NCBI RefSeq assembly: GCF_004299445.1
Contig: NZ_SCTC01000042.1
Span: 33,741-97,740 of the forward strand
Direction: 5' to 3'
From: Phenylobacterium sp.
GTDB taxonomy: Bacteria > Pseudomonadota > Alphaproteobacteria > Caulobacterales > Caulobacteraceae
Length of the DNA: 64,000 nucleotides
Positions 49,465-58,123 of this stretch are shown piece after piece (position 1 is the stretch's first letter; each line of letters begins with the position of its first letter). Position numbers and translations under genes: made by a program. Below the pieces are notes generated by a model. The model was not told the origin of the DNA. It was given only the letters and a program-made list of their open reading frames with translations, and made no database searches.

Positions 49465-50199
49465 TCACGGCACGTACGCCCCGCCGTTGGCGTGGATCAC
49501 CTGGCCCTGGACGAACCGGGCGCCGTCGCCCAGCAGGAAGTCGACCACTGCGGCATAGTCGGCGCCCTCGGCCAGCCGCCCCGAGGGATTGGCCCGCGCG
49601 CCGCGGTCCAGCACGCGTTCGGCGGCCTGTTCGCCGCCCGCCATCTTCGCCACCGACGTGGTGGCCACCAGGCCCGGCGCCACGGCGTTGATCCGCACGC
49701 CGCGCGGCGCCAGCTCGGGCACCAGGTAGCGGATCAGGCTCTCGGCCAGCGCCTTGGCGCAGCCCAGGGCGGCGTAGTTGGCCAGGACCTGCCGGGCGCC
49801 GGCGCTGGAGATGAAGACGATGCTGGAGCCCGGGGCCAGCCAGGGCAGGGCGGCCTGGACCAGGTAGAGCAGCGACAGCCCGTTGGTGCGGATGGCGCCC
49901 TCGAAGGCGGTCAGGTCGGCCTCGAGCAGCGGGGTCGGATAGATCGAGGCGGCGCTGTGAACGATGTGCAGCGGGCCCCCATCCAGCTCGCCGGCCTCGC
50001 GGACCAGCCGCGCGCAGGCGGCGGCGTCGCCCACGTCGGCGCGGACGGCGCGGGCGAGGGGGGCCAGCTCGGCCACGGCGGCCTGGGCCGCGGCCTCGTC
50101 GCCCTGCCAGCCCAACACCAGCGGCTCGCCCCGCGGCGCCAGATGCCGGGCGATGGCCAGCCCGATCCCCTTGGTCCCGCCCGTGATGAGGATGGTCAT
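49465..50199 (-). CDS. SDR family oxidoreductase with Y-x6-K site
   Basis: 244 residues, Rossmann fold with TGGTKGIG (6-13) and the C-terminal VAPGLVAT and QGQVIHANGG of classical SDRs. The catalytic tyrosine and lysine are in NYAALGCAK, that is Y142-x6-K149, the spacing of FabI/FabL-type enoyl reductases rather than YxxxK. ATG 50199 overlaps the stop of the HtaA-domain gene by 4 bp. Substrate unknown; may reduce an acyl or quinone-like compound. Confidence 0.85.
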   Translation of the reverse strand: MTILITGGTKGIGLAIARHLAPRGEPLVLGWQGDEAAAQAAVAELAPLARAVRADVGDAAACARLVREAGELDGGPLHIVHSAASIYPTPLLEADLTAFEGAIRTNGLSLLYLVQAALPWLAPGSSIVFISSAGARQVLANYAALGCAKALAESLIRYLVPELAPRGVRINAVAPGLVATTSVAKMAGGEQAAERVLDRGARANPSGRLAEGADYAAVVDFLLGDGARFVQGQVIHANGGAYVP

Positions 50200-50630
50200 G
50201 ACAGGGACACCGGATCCAGTTGCGTGCCGGGCGGATAGTGGTCGCCCAGGATCATCATGCCGTCGAGGGTGGTCACCGCGGGCAGCGCGCCGCCTTCGAG
50301 CGCGCCCAGCTTGGCGATGGCCGTGCGCCGCGTGGCCGTCTCGGCGATGGAGAGCACCCAGCCGTCGCCGGCCGGCTCCACCCACGGATCGGTCAGCGTC
50401 ACCGACAGGAGGCCGCCGTGCGCCTGGAACGCGATCTTGCCCGCGAACCGCCCGGTCCCCGACAGGGCGCCGCCGTCCAGCGTCAGGTCGCTGTCGGGCG
50501 TGGCCTGGAACACGAACGTCCCGTCGTCGGCCCGCGCCGCCCCGCCGTCGGTGGCCACCGACCCGCCCGAGCCCTCCACATAGGCCCGGAAGCTCTGCTT
50601 CACGCCCCAACCCAACCGTGTCACCCGCAT
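50196..50630 (-). CDS. HtaA domain protein
   Basis: 144 residues. LGWGVKQSFRAYVEG at the start and KIAFQAHGGLLSVTLTDPWVE are HtaA-domain signatures; in actinobacteria HtaA binds heme at the cell surface. Here there is no signal peptide, so it would act in the cytosol. Translationally coupled to the SDR that follows, suggesting a shared small-molecule substrate rather than heme import. Confidence 0.7.
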   Translation of the reverse strand: MRVTRLGWGVKQSFRAYVEGSGGSVATDGGAARADDGTFVFQATPDSDLTLDGGALSGTGRFAGKIAFQAHGGLLSVTLTDPWVEPAGDGWVLSIAETATRRTAIAKLGALEGGALPAVTTLDGMMILGDHYPPGTQLDPVSLS

Positions 50631-50699
50631 CCCGTGTCCTCTTGTCCGGTCTCCGCGGCGACGGAGACGCCGATCATCAAACCACGGATCGCGCGGATA

Positions 50700-51662
50700 T
50701 CAGACCTCGAAGCCCGCCCGCCAGCGCGCGCCGTCGGCGGTCATCTCCAGCACCGAGACGGCGCCGGCCTGCGAAGACAGCGCCCGGCTCAGCAGGCGCG
50801 TCCCGAATCCCTCGCGCAGGCTTGGCTTCGGCGGCGGGCCGCCCGTCTCGCGCCACTCCAGCTCCAGCCGCGACCGCGGCCCGCTGTCGTCCAGCGCCCA
50901 CGCCAGCCGCACGCGGCCCTGCTCGCCGCAGAGCGCCCCGTACTTGGTGGCGTTGGTGGCCAGCTCGTGCAGGCACAGCACCAGCGCCACGGCCACCTCG
51001 GACGGGATGTTCGTGGGCGGCCCGTCGAGGACCAGGCGCGCCGGGTCGGCCGGGCGGAACGGCGCCAGCACCTGGGTCGCCAGGTCGTCCAGCGTCACCG
51101 GCCGCCAGGCGCTGTCGACCAGCAGGTCGTGCGCGCCCGCCAGCGCCGACAGCCGCGCGTCGAAGTGGTCGCGGGCCGTGGTGACGTCGCCGGTGTCGCG
51201 GAACGTCTGGTGGGCCAGCGACTGGACGACGGCCAGGGTGTTCTTCACCCGGTGGTGCAGCTCCAGCTTCAGCAGTCGCTCGGCCTCGCGCGCCGCCACC
51301 TCGCGCGCCAGCGCCGCGCGCAGCAGCGCCACCATCCAGGTGACGAAGCCGCAGGAGGCCACGAAGAACGTCACGCTCAGCAACCCGCGACGCAGCATCA
51401 CCGGCTGCTCGAAGGGCGCCAGCATGGCGACCCCGCCGGCGGCCAGGACCGCGGTGCAGGTGATGGCCGACATCACCCCGCCGAACACCGCCGCCACCAG
51501 CACCGCCAGGAGGAAGGCCGTGAAGGGCGCGCCCATGCCGATCAGCGGCGCCAGCGACAGCCGGATCCCCAGCGCCAGGACGGCCAGCGCCAGGCCCAAC
51601 GCGATCCGCGCCATCGCCCCGCGCGGCTGCCGCGCGATCCGCCGCACCAGGAAGTCCGTCAC
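50700..51662 (-). CDS. HWE-family sensor histidine kinase
   Basis: 320 residues from GTG 51662. N-terminal membrane part with about four helices (DUF4118-like, residues 17-115). The kinase core has LELHHRVKNTLAVVQSL with phosphoacceptor H137, and N-box HELATNATKYGAL, then GFGTRLLSRAL. The HWE/HisKA_2 group is abundant in alphaproteobacteria and often serves the general stress response. No response regulator is adjacent. Confidence 0.88.
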   Translation of the reverse strand: MTDFLVRRIARQPRGAMARIALGLALAVLALGIRLSLAPLIGMGAPFTAFLLAVLVAAVFGGVMSAITCTAVLAAGGVAMLAPFEQPVMLRRGLLSVTFFVASCGFVTWMVALLRAALAREVAAREAERLLKLELHHRVKNTLAVVQSLAHQTFRDTGDVTTARDHFDARLSALAGAHDLLVDSAWRPVTLDDLATQVLAPFRPADPARLVLDGPPTNIPSEVAVALVLCLHELATNATKYGALCGEQGRVRLAWALDDSGPRSRLELEWRETGGPPPKPSLREGFGTRLLSRALSSQAGAVSVLEMTADGARWRAGFEV

Positions 51663-51823
51663 GGCCTCAAGCGCCTCCTACTGGCGCTGCGCGCCGTCTT
51701 CCGCATCGCACTCTAGTTGTTTGGCGGAAATACGCACGCACCTGCGGCGAAGACATCGGCCCATTGGGTACGTAATGATCGGAGAAGCTACGCCGTCTCC
51801 ACCCCGTTCGCAGGAGAGCTGTC

Positions 51824-53476
51824 GTGTCGATAACGCTCGCACAGATCTATGCCGGCTTGCGCTACGCCGACGGCGCGCGCTGGGCCGACCCGGTCATCAC
51901 CTACAGCCTGCCGACGGCGGGCTCGGTCTGGTCGCCCTCGGCCTATGGCCAGGGCTCCGAGCCCCTCGATCCGGCCTACGGGGTCCTGGACGCCGCCCAG
52001 CGCAGCCAGTTCACCGCTGCGCTCACGGCCTGGTCGCGGGTGACCGGCATCATGTTCATGGAGACGCCGGACAACGCCGGCATGTCGGGCCAGATCCGCG
52101 TGGCCTTCACCGACCTGGCGACCCAGGGCTCGGCCGACGCCGCCGCCTATGCCTACACCCCGCCGGCGCCCGGCTTCGGCGTCGGGGCGAAGAACGGCGA
52201 CATCTGGGTCGACGACTCGCACAAGACCGCCGACGCCAGCCTGGGCAGCTTCCTCTACGCGACCTTCCTGCACGAGATCGGCCACGCGCTGGGCCTGAAG
52301 CACTCGTTCGAGGGCACGACGCTGCCCACCGAGTTCGACAACCTGCGCTACACGGTGATGTCCTACACCGACGCGCCGGACGGCACGCTGCGGACCTTCA
52401 ACCAGCAGGGCTCGACGCTGTTCGCCAACGGCGTGACGGTGAACCCGTCCACGCCGATGCTGCTCGACATCATCGCCATCCAGGGCATCTATGGCGCCTC
52501 GCGGGGCGCGGCGACCGGGGCGGACACTTACACCTTCGACGAAGCCCGCCCGATCCTGATGACGCTGTTCGACACCGGCGGCGTCGACACGCTGGACCTG
52601 TCGACCCACGCGCGGGCCTCCAGCGTGGACCTGACGCCGGGCGCCTTCTCGTCGATCGCCATCTTCTCCGTCCAGGACCAGATCGCCTTCTGGACGGCGC
52701 GCTTTCCGGGATTCAGCAGCTTCATCGCGAGCTTCCTGGACAAGCCCGACACCTACACCTGGCGCAACAACGTCGCGATCTCGCAGGAGACGACCATCGA
52801 GAACGTGGTCGGCGGCGCAGGCGCGGACACGATCATCGGCAACGCCGCGTCCAACAGCCTCTCGGGCGGCGCGGGCGCCGACTCGATCTCGGCCGGGGCA
52901 GGGGCCGACACCGTCGTGGGCGGGGCCGGTGGTGCGGCCGGCAACTACCTGCGCGGCGACGACGGCGACGACGTGCTGATCGGCGGCGGCGACTTCGACG
53001 ACATCAACGGCAACATGGGGAACGACACCGTCTCGACCGGCGCCGGGAACGACTTCTGCGTCGGCGGCCGCGACAACGACCTGCTGTTCGGCGAGGACGG
53101 GGCGGACTTCGTCTACGGCAACCTCGGGAACGACACCTGCAACGGCGGCGCCGGCGACGACATCATCCGCGGCGGGCAGGGCAACGACACGCTGAGTGGC
53201 GGCGATGGCGCCGACTTCGTCTCGGGCGATCGCGGCGACGACACCATGATCGGCGGGGCCGGGGCGGACAATTTCCACTCGTCCAACGAGGCCGGGATCG
53301 ACCGGGTGCTGGACTTCAGCGTCGCCCAGGGCGACCGGGTCCAGCTCGACCCGGGCACGACGTTCTCGGTCAGCCAGGTCGGCGCCGACACCGTCATCTC
53401 GCTCACGGGCGGGCAGGTGATCCTGGTCGGCGTCTCGATGTCGAGCCTGCTGCCCAACAGCATCTTCGGCTTCTAG
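51824..53476 (+). CDS. Serralysin-like M10 RTX metalloprotease
   Basis: 550 residues. Zinc motif HEIGHALGLKH (150-160) and Met-turn VMSY (178-181) of the metzincin M10B group. From about 341 onward come 10 or more GGxGxDxLx-type nonapeptides (GGAGADTI, GGAGADSI, GGQGNDTL), calcium-binding RTX repeats, and an uncleaved C-terminal type I secretion signal. No N-terminal signal peptide, as expected. GTG 51824 has CAGGAG 7 bp upstream. No T1SS genes are in the window. Confidence 0.93.
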   Translation: MSITLAQIYAGLRYADGARWADPVITYSLPTAGSVWSPSAYGQGSEPLDPAYGVLDAAQRSQFTAALTAWSRVTGIMFMETPDNAGMSGQIRVAFTDLATQGSADAAAYAYTPPAPGFGVGAKNGDIWVDDSHKTADASLGSFLYATFLHEIGHALGLKHSFEGTTLPTEFDNLRYTVMSYTDAPDGTLRTFNQQGSTLFANGVTVNPSTPMLLDIIAIQGIYGASRGAATGADTYTFDEARPILMTLFDTGGVDTLDLSTHARASSVDLTPGAFSSIAIFSVQDQIAFWTARFPGFSSFIASFLDKPDTYTWRNNVAISQETTIENVVGGAGADTIIGNAASNSLSGGAGADSISAGAGADTVVGGAGGAAGNYLRGDDGDDVLIGGGDFDDINGNMGNDTVSTGAGNDFCVGGRDNDLLFGEDGADFVYGNLGNDTCNGGAGDDIIRGGQGNDTLSGGDGADFVSGDRGDDTMIGGAGADNFHSSNEAGIDRVLDFSVAQGDRVQLDPGTTFSVSQVGADTVISLTGGQVILVGVSMSSLLPNSIFGF

Positions 53477-54309
53477 GCGACCGCCTGCTGCAGCCACGTC
53501 AGGAGATCAGAAACCACCTCTTGTCGGTTGATTTCATTTAGCATCTCGTGCCGCCCGCCCGGGTAGACCTTGAGCGTGACGGCCAGCCCGGCGGCCCGGT
53601 ACGCCTCGATCAGCGGCGTGAGGCCCTCGAGCTTGCGGTTGATCGGGTCCTGGTCGCCGACGAAGACGTACACCGGCAGGCCCGGCCGGATCCGGGCCAG
53701 CGCCTCGGCCGTCGGCCGGGCTTCCCGCAGCGCCGTGAACGAGTCCCTCGACGCCTCGTTGAACTGGATGCCGCAGAACGGGTCGGCCATGTAGGCGTCG
53801 ACCTCAGCCGGGTCGCGCGACAGCCAGTCGTAGGCCGTCCGGCCCTCGAAGCCCTCGTTCAGCTTGCCCGCGGCGATCCGGGCGCCCGGTCCCGTGGTGC
53901 CCGACAGGACCAAGGCGTCGATCAGGTGCGCATGCTCGAGGATGTACGCCTGCGAGAGCATGGCGCCCATCGAATGGCCCATGAGCACCAGCGGCAGGCC
54001 GGGGTTCTCGGCGCGGGCCAATCGCGTCAGGACCGCCATGTCGGACACTACCGCCGGCGCGCCGCCGGGCCCGAAGTCGCCAAGGTGGCTCATGCCCGAG
54101 GTCATGCCATGACCCCGATGATCGGCCGCGTAGATCGCAAAGCCGGCCTCGACAATGGGCGCCATGGGCCCGAGGTAGCGCCCGGCATGCTCGCCGGCGC
54201 CGTGCGCCAGCTGCAGGACCGCCCTGGGCTGTCCCGCCGTCCACCTGAAGCCAGCGAGGCCCACGCCATCCTCGCCCTCGTACCGGAACCGTGTCTCGCG
54301 GATCGTCAT
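53473..54309 (-). CDS. Alpha/beta hydrolase (monoacylglycerol lipase-like)
   Basis: 278 residues. Hydrolase_4/serine aminopeptidase S33 type: oxyanion HGAGEHAGRY, nucleophile elbow GHSMGA, the aspartate VGDQDPIN and histidine GGRHEMLNE. Pattern AADHRGHGMTSG is typical of lysophospholipase/monoacylglycerol lipases. Cytosolic. Start overlaps the preceding epimerase gene by 4 bp (ATGA). Convergent with the serralysin gene. Confidence 0.85.
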   Translation of the reverse strand: MTIRETRFRYEGEDGVGLAGFRWTAGQPRAVLQLAHGAGEHAGRYLGPMAPIVEAGFAIYAADHRGHGMTSGMSHLGDFGPGGAPAVVSDMAVLTRLARAENPGLPLVLMGHSMGAMLSQAYILEHAHLIDALVLSGTTGPGARIAAGKLNEGFEGRTAYDWLSRDPAEVDAYMADPFCGIQFNEASRDSFTALREARPTAEALARIRPGLPVYVFVGDQDPINRKLEGLTPLIEAYRAAGLAVTLKVYPGGRHEMLNEINRQEVVSDLLTWLQQAVA

Positions 54310-55427
54310 GCCTTCGCCTTTTCGGCTTTCCATTCGGCCAGCAGGGCCGCCTCGCGCTCGGGCGTCAGGCCTGTCTTCGGTCTGGCTCGACGCTCCGGCG
54401 GCAAAGTGTTCCACCAGGCCAGGGTGTCGCGCGCCGTCTCCTCCAGCGGCCGGAACGTGAGCCCCGCCCTGATGGCGGCTGCGTGACTGCGCCGATGGAA
54501 GCCCGCCGTGGGTCCCTGACCCGGGAGCCATAGCGGCAGGTCGCTCCAGCCGCTGACCTGCTTTTGCGCCAGCCATGTCGCCGGAACCCAGTAGACGCGC
54601 GCCTGTCGGGCTCCCACGCCCTTTCCGACGGCGTTGATCATGGCCCGGGTCTCGAGCACGCCGGCCGGTCCGATAGCGTTGAATGTTCCCGCCGCCTTCT
54701 GTTCGGCGAGGCGCACAGTCCACTCGGCCAGGTCGCGGGCGTCGATGTACTGCAGCGGGTCGGTCCCATCCCCGGGCGCCAGCACCTCCCCGCCGCGCGC
54801 CATGCGCACCGGCCAGTAGGTGAAGCGGTCGGTCTCGTCGCCGGGGCCCACGATCAGGCCCGGCCGTACGACGGCGACTTTGCCGGCCCCGAACTGCCTC
54901 CGCGCCTCGACCTCGCTGGCGGCCTTCAGTGGCCCGTAGAGCTCGGGCTTCACCGGCTGGCGCTCGGCCATGACATCGGTTCCGGCGTACGGCGCCGTGG
55001 GGGCTGCCTCGTCCTCACCGGGGGTGTCGTTGCGGGCATAGGCCGATAGCGTGGAGACGAAGAGGTAGTGCCCTACGTTGCCCTTCAGCACCTTGGCGGC
55101 GTCGCGAACCCAGAAAGGCAGGGTCGTGGGATTGTCGATGCAGGCGTCCCAGATCCTGCCCTCCAGCGACTTCAGATCGCCGGTGTTGCGGTCGCCGACC
55201 AGCTGTTCCACCTCGGGCGGAAAGTCATCGGGTCGGCGGCCGCGATTGAAGACGGTCACCTTGTGACCGCGGCCCAGCGCGTATCGCACCTGATGCGGGC
55301 CGATGAACCCGGTGCCGCCGAGAATCAGGAGTCGCATGGATTCGACCTTGGACTGCGCCGCGGCGTTGGCGCCCAAGGCCGCCAGGGCGAGGGAAGAGAG
55401 CCCCAGGGCTCGTCGCGTCGTCTGCAT
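54306..55427 (-). CDS. Exported NAD-dependent epimerase/dehydratase-like SDR
   Basis: 373 residues. N-terminal signal with TTRRALGLSSLALA, possibly Tat type, before an extended SDR: ILGGTGFIGPHQVRYALGRGH, VSTLSAYA, ELYGPLKAASEVEA (Y-x3-K). An exported Rossmann enzyme with cofactor supports Tat export. The relatives are isoflavone-reductase/epimerase-like enzymes of unknown substrate. Coupled to the downstream lipase-like gene. Confidence 0.8.
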   Translation of the reverse strand: MQTTRRALGLSSLALAALGANAAAQSKVESMRLLILGGTGFIGPHQVRYALGRGHKVTVFNRGRRPDDFPPEVEQLVGDRNTGDLKSLEGRIWDACIDNPTTLPFWVRDAAKVLKGNVGHYLFVSTLSAYARNDTPGEDEAAPTAPYAGTDVMAERQPVKPELYGPLKAASEVEARRQFGAGKVAVVRPGLIVGPGDETDRFTYWPVRMARGGEVLAPGDGTDPLQYIDARDLAEWTVRLAEQKAAGTFNAIGPAGVLETRAMINAVGKGVGARQARVYWVPATWLAQKQVSGWSDLPLWLPGQGPTAGFHRRSHAAAIRAGLTFRPLEETARDTLAWWNTLPPERRARPKTGLTPEREAALLAEWKAEKAKA

Positions 55428-55507
55428 GGCGCCACACTACGGCCCGGGGATCATCCGCCAACACGAAAACCTTGGCTGGCGCGGGCGGTGCGACCTACGG
55501 TCTGCCG

Positions 55508-56575
55508 ATGTTCAGAATGATCCTCGCGGCGGCGCTCGCCATCATGCTCTCGCAGGCCTCGGCGCAGGCCGCCCCCCGCGACGCCCGGCTGGTGCTGGTG
55601 ACGCTGGACGGCGTGCCATGGACCGAAGTGTTCAAGGGCGCCGATCCAGGCCGCGCCGGCGACCGGGCGTTCGTGACCGAGATCGGGCTGGTCAAGAAGG
55701 ATTTCCTCGACTCGCCGGACCGCGCCATGGCGCTGGCTCCGTTCCTCAATGGCGTGATGGCGAAACAAGGCGTCCTGCTGGGCGATCGCGAAAACGGCAG
55801 CTGCATGGCCGTCGGCAATGACCAGTGGTTCTCGTACCCCGGCTACAACGAACTGCTGACCGGCAAACCGGATCCCGCGATCCGCTCGAACGCCCACGGC
55901 CCGAACGCAAACGTGACGGTGCTGGAATGGCTGAACCGCCAGCCGGGTTTCAAGGGCCGGGTACAGGCCTATGGCTCTTGGGAGGCCTTCCGCGACATCC
56001 TGAACCCCGCCCGCAGTGGGCTTCCCGTCAACGCCGGCTGGGACAACGGGGGCGACGCTCGGCTGGCGCGGCTGCAGGCCGAGACGCCGCGGCTATGGCC
56101 GGTGGAGCGCTTCGACGCCTTCACGCACCTCCTGGCGCTCGACGCGCTGAGGAGCCGGGCAAAGCCGAGGGTCCTCTACATCGCATACGGCGACACCGAC
56201 GAGTTCGCGCATGAGGGCCGCTACGATCAGATGCTGTGGGCCATCCGCCGCACCGACGCCTTCGTGGCCGAGCTGTGGAAGACCCTGCAGGCGGACCCGG
56301 CCTATGCCGGAAGGACGACGCTGATCGTGACCACCGACCATGGCCGAGGAATGGGGAACCGGGAGTCCTGGCGCCATCACGGCAAGGGCGCCTTCGCGCG
56401 GTCGGATGAAACCTGGCTGGCGGCGATGGGGCCGGATGTGCTTCCCGCGGCCAAGCCGGCAGAGTGCGGAAAGCTGGGCCAGGTGGCGGCGACGGCGCTG
56501 TCGGCGCTGGGACTAGACTGGAAAGCGTTCGATCCCGCAGCGGGCGCGCCGCTTCCGATCCTGCGCGGTCGCTAG
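55508..56575 (+). CDS. Alkaline-phosphatase-superfamily (phosphodiesterase-like) exported protein
   Basis: 355 residues. Signal peptide (MFRMILAAALAIML ... AQAAP). The metal-site blocks are VLVTLDGVPWTEVF (first Asp), GYNELLTGKPD, YIAYGDTDEFAHEGRYD (Asp-His), and TTDHGRGMG (Asp-His), as in type I phosphodiesterase/nucleotide pyrophosphatases and related sulfatase-fold enzymes. ATG 55508 is chosen for the signal peptide; the ribosome site is weak. Substrate unknown. Confidence 0.8.
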   Translation: MFRMILAAALAIMLSQASAQAAPRDARLVLVTLDGVPWTEVFKGADPGRAGDRAFVTEIGLVKKDFLDSPDRAMALAPFLNGVMAKQGVLLGDRENGSCMAVGNDQWFSYPGYNELLTGKPDPAIRSNAHGPNANVTVLEWLNRQPGFKGRVQAYGSWEAFRDILNPARSGLPVNAGWDNGGDARLARLQAETPRLWPVERFDAFTHLLALDALRSRAKPRVLYIAYGDTDEFAHEGRYDQMLWAIRRTDAFVAELWKTLQADPAYAGRTTLIVTTDHGRGMGNRESWRHHGKGAFARSDETWLAAMGPDVLPAAKPAECGKLGQVAATALSALGLDWKAFDPAAGAPLPILRGR

Positions 56576-56576
56576 A

Positions 56577-57320
56577 CTAGAACGGCGGCTCGTCGGCAGG
56601 CGGTGGCGGTGGCGGCGACGCTGCGGCCTCCAACTCGCGGATTCGGCGGGCATAGCGTTCGGAAAGCGCCGCACGATCCGACACGTTTTCGCTGGCCGCG
56701 CGCCAGAGCGCCTGCGCGCGGTCGAGGTCGCGGCGATCAGCCCCGGCGGCCAGGGCGCGGTCGTAGGCGCTGCGCAACTGGCGGTCCTGATTGGCCAGGC
56801 TGGGATAGCCACAGACCAGGCGATCAGCGGCTGTCGGGAGGTCGTAGCAGCGATTGCTGTTGCGACTGCGTGCGATCGGTTCGGCGCGCACGAGCTGTCC
56901 GGGCGCCGACTCAGATCCGGCCGATGACGCTTCCCGCGGCGTCTGGCTGAAACCGGCAGGTGGGCCGACCGGCGCCAATGACGCCAGGACGACGGCGGCG
57001 CGGGGCGTCTCGACGGCCTCGGGCTGAGGCGGCGGCACGCTGAGGCCCCACGTCACGGCGGCGGACACGAAGGCGGCCAGCGCCGCCGTGGCCGCCATCA
57101 TCCCGTTGCGGCGCGGCGGCGCCAGCGCGACTTCGGGCGCGGCGTGGTCCGGCCTGGCGTAATTCATCGGCAGGGGTGACCAGTCCTCGACTCGGGTCGG
57201 GCGGCTTTCCAGCTCGGCGTTCAGTTGGTGGATGAGGGCGGTCTGATTTCGGGCGCGCGCCATGTCGAGGAGCCGCTTCAGCTCCTGGGCGCTCAGCGCC
57301 GAGAGTTCGATGCGCAGCAT
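56577..57320 (-). CDS. Membrane-anchored protein with LprI-like C-terminal domain
   Basis: 247 residues. N-terminal helical unit ELKRLLDMARARNQTALIHQL, a membrane helix MMAATAALAAFVSAAVTWG (about 74-92), then a periplasmic part with CYDLPTAADRLVCGYPSLA and NQDRQLRSAYDRALA, the cysteine pattern of the lysozyme-inhibitor LprI-like domain. Ends Pro-rich. ATG 57320. May bind lysozyme or cell-wall ligands; not proven. Confidence 0.65.
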   Translation of the reverse strand: MLRIELSALSAQELKRLLDMARARNQTALIHQLNAELESRPTRVEDWSPLPMNYARPDHAAPEVALAPPRRNGMMAATAALAAFVSAAVTWGLSVPPPQPEAVETPRAAVVLASLAPVGPPAGFSQTPREASSAGSESAPGQLVRAEPIARSRNSNRCYDLPTAADRLVCGYPSLANQDRQLRSAYDRALAAGADRRDLDRAQALWRAASENVSDRAALSERYARRIRELEAAASPPPPPPADEPPF

Positions 57321-57517
57321 ATCCGCAACCTGCCCCAGGCGCCGCAGGGGCGGCGCTTCGCCATTACGCCTGCGCCTGTAGCACGGCTGGGTCCCGACTT
57401 CACCGATTGGAGCTCGTCGATGGTGGCCAGCCACACGCCGGCGACCCGCGCGCCGACCGCTGGCCGGGGTTCGACTTCAAAGGGAAGGGCGGCGACATCC
57501 ACGAGGGCGACTCCCCC

Positions 57518-58009
57518 TCAGAAGACACCCATCGAAAGCCCAGCGGCCAGGGCGGAGCCCAGCTCCTGGCAGCGGGTGAGATCGGCCTCGGCCACGGCTT
57601 TCGGCGCCTCGATCGCCTCGGGCGCCTGGGCGTGGGTGCAGACAATGATGGGTTCGGCGATCGGCTTCAGCCGCCAGCCCAGGGTGATACGCGCCATCTG
57701 ACGCACGGCGCCGGTTCCGTCACTGCCGGCGGCGATCAGCATGGCGTAGGGGCGGCCGCTCAGGCGCTCCAGGACGGGATAGTAGTTCCGGTCGAAGAAC
57801 TCCTTCATGGCGCCAGACATCGCCGCGAGATTCTCGGGGCATGCGAAGAGGTAGCCGTCTGCGGCGAGCAGGTCGGCCGCCCCAGCTGCGTCGGCTGACA
57901 GCATCACCGTCTCGACCCCAGTTTCCGCGGACGCGCCGCGGGCGGAGGCGTCGGCCATGGCGCGAGCCGCGCCCGTGCGCGAATGCCAGACGATCAGGAG
58001 CCGCTTCAT
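57518..58009 (-). CDS. Flavodoxin-like protein / NAD(P)H reductase
   Basis: 163 residues. Flavodoxin fold with the FMN phosphate loop HSRTGAARAMA (9-19), the GYLFACPENLAAMSGAMKEFFDR helix and AAGSDGTGAVRQ. Likely an FMN-dependent electron carrier or reductase. Starts at ATG 58009, divergent from the beta-lactamase-fold gene. Confidence 0.75.
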   Translation of the reverse strand: MKRLLIVWHSRTGAARAMADASARGASAETGVETVMLSADAAGAADLLAADGYLFACPENLAAMSGAMKEFFDRNYYPVLERLSGRPYAMLIAAGSDGTGAVRQMARITLGWRLKPIAEPIIVCTHAQAPEAIEAPKAVAEADLTRCQELGSALAAGLSMGVF

Positions 58010-58123
58010 GCCGCCGAGGCTAGCGACTTTCGCGGTGGATTGCCGAGATGAAACTCACCTGTGCTTGCGTGGCGTCGAACGTACCCTAATCTCGAACCCA
58101 ACAGGTGTTGGGAGGGGACTGGG

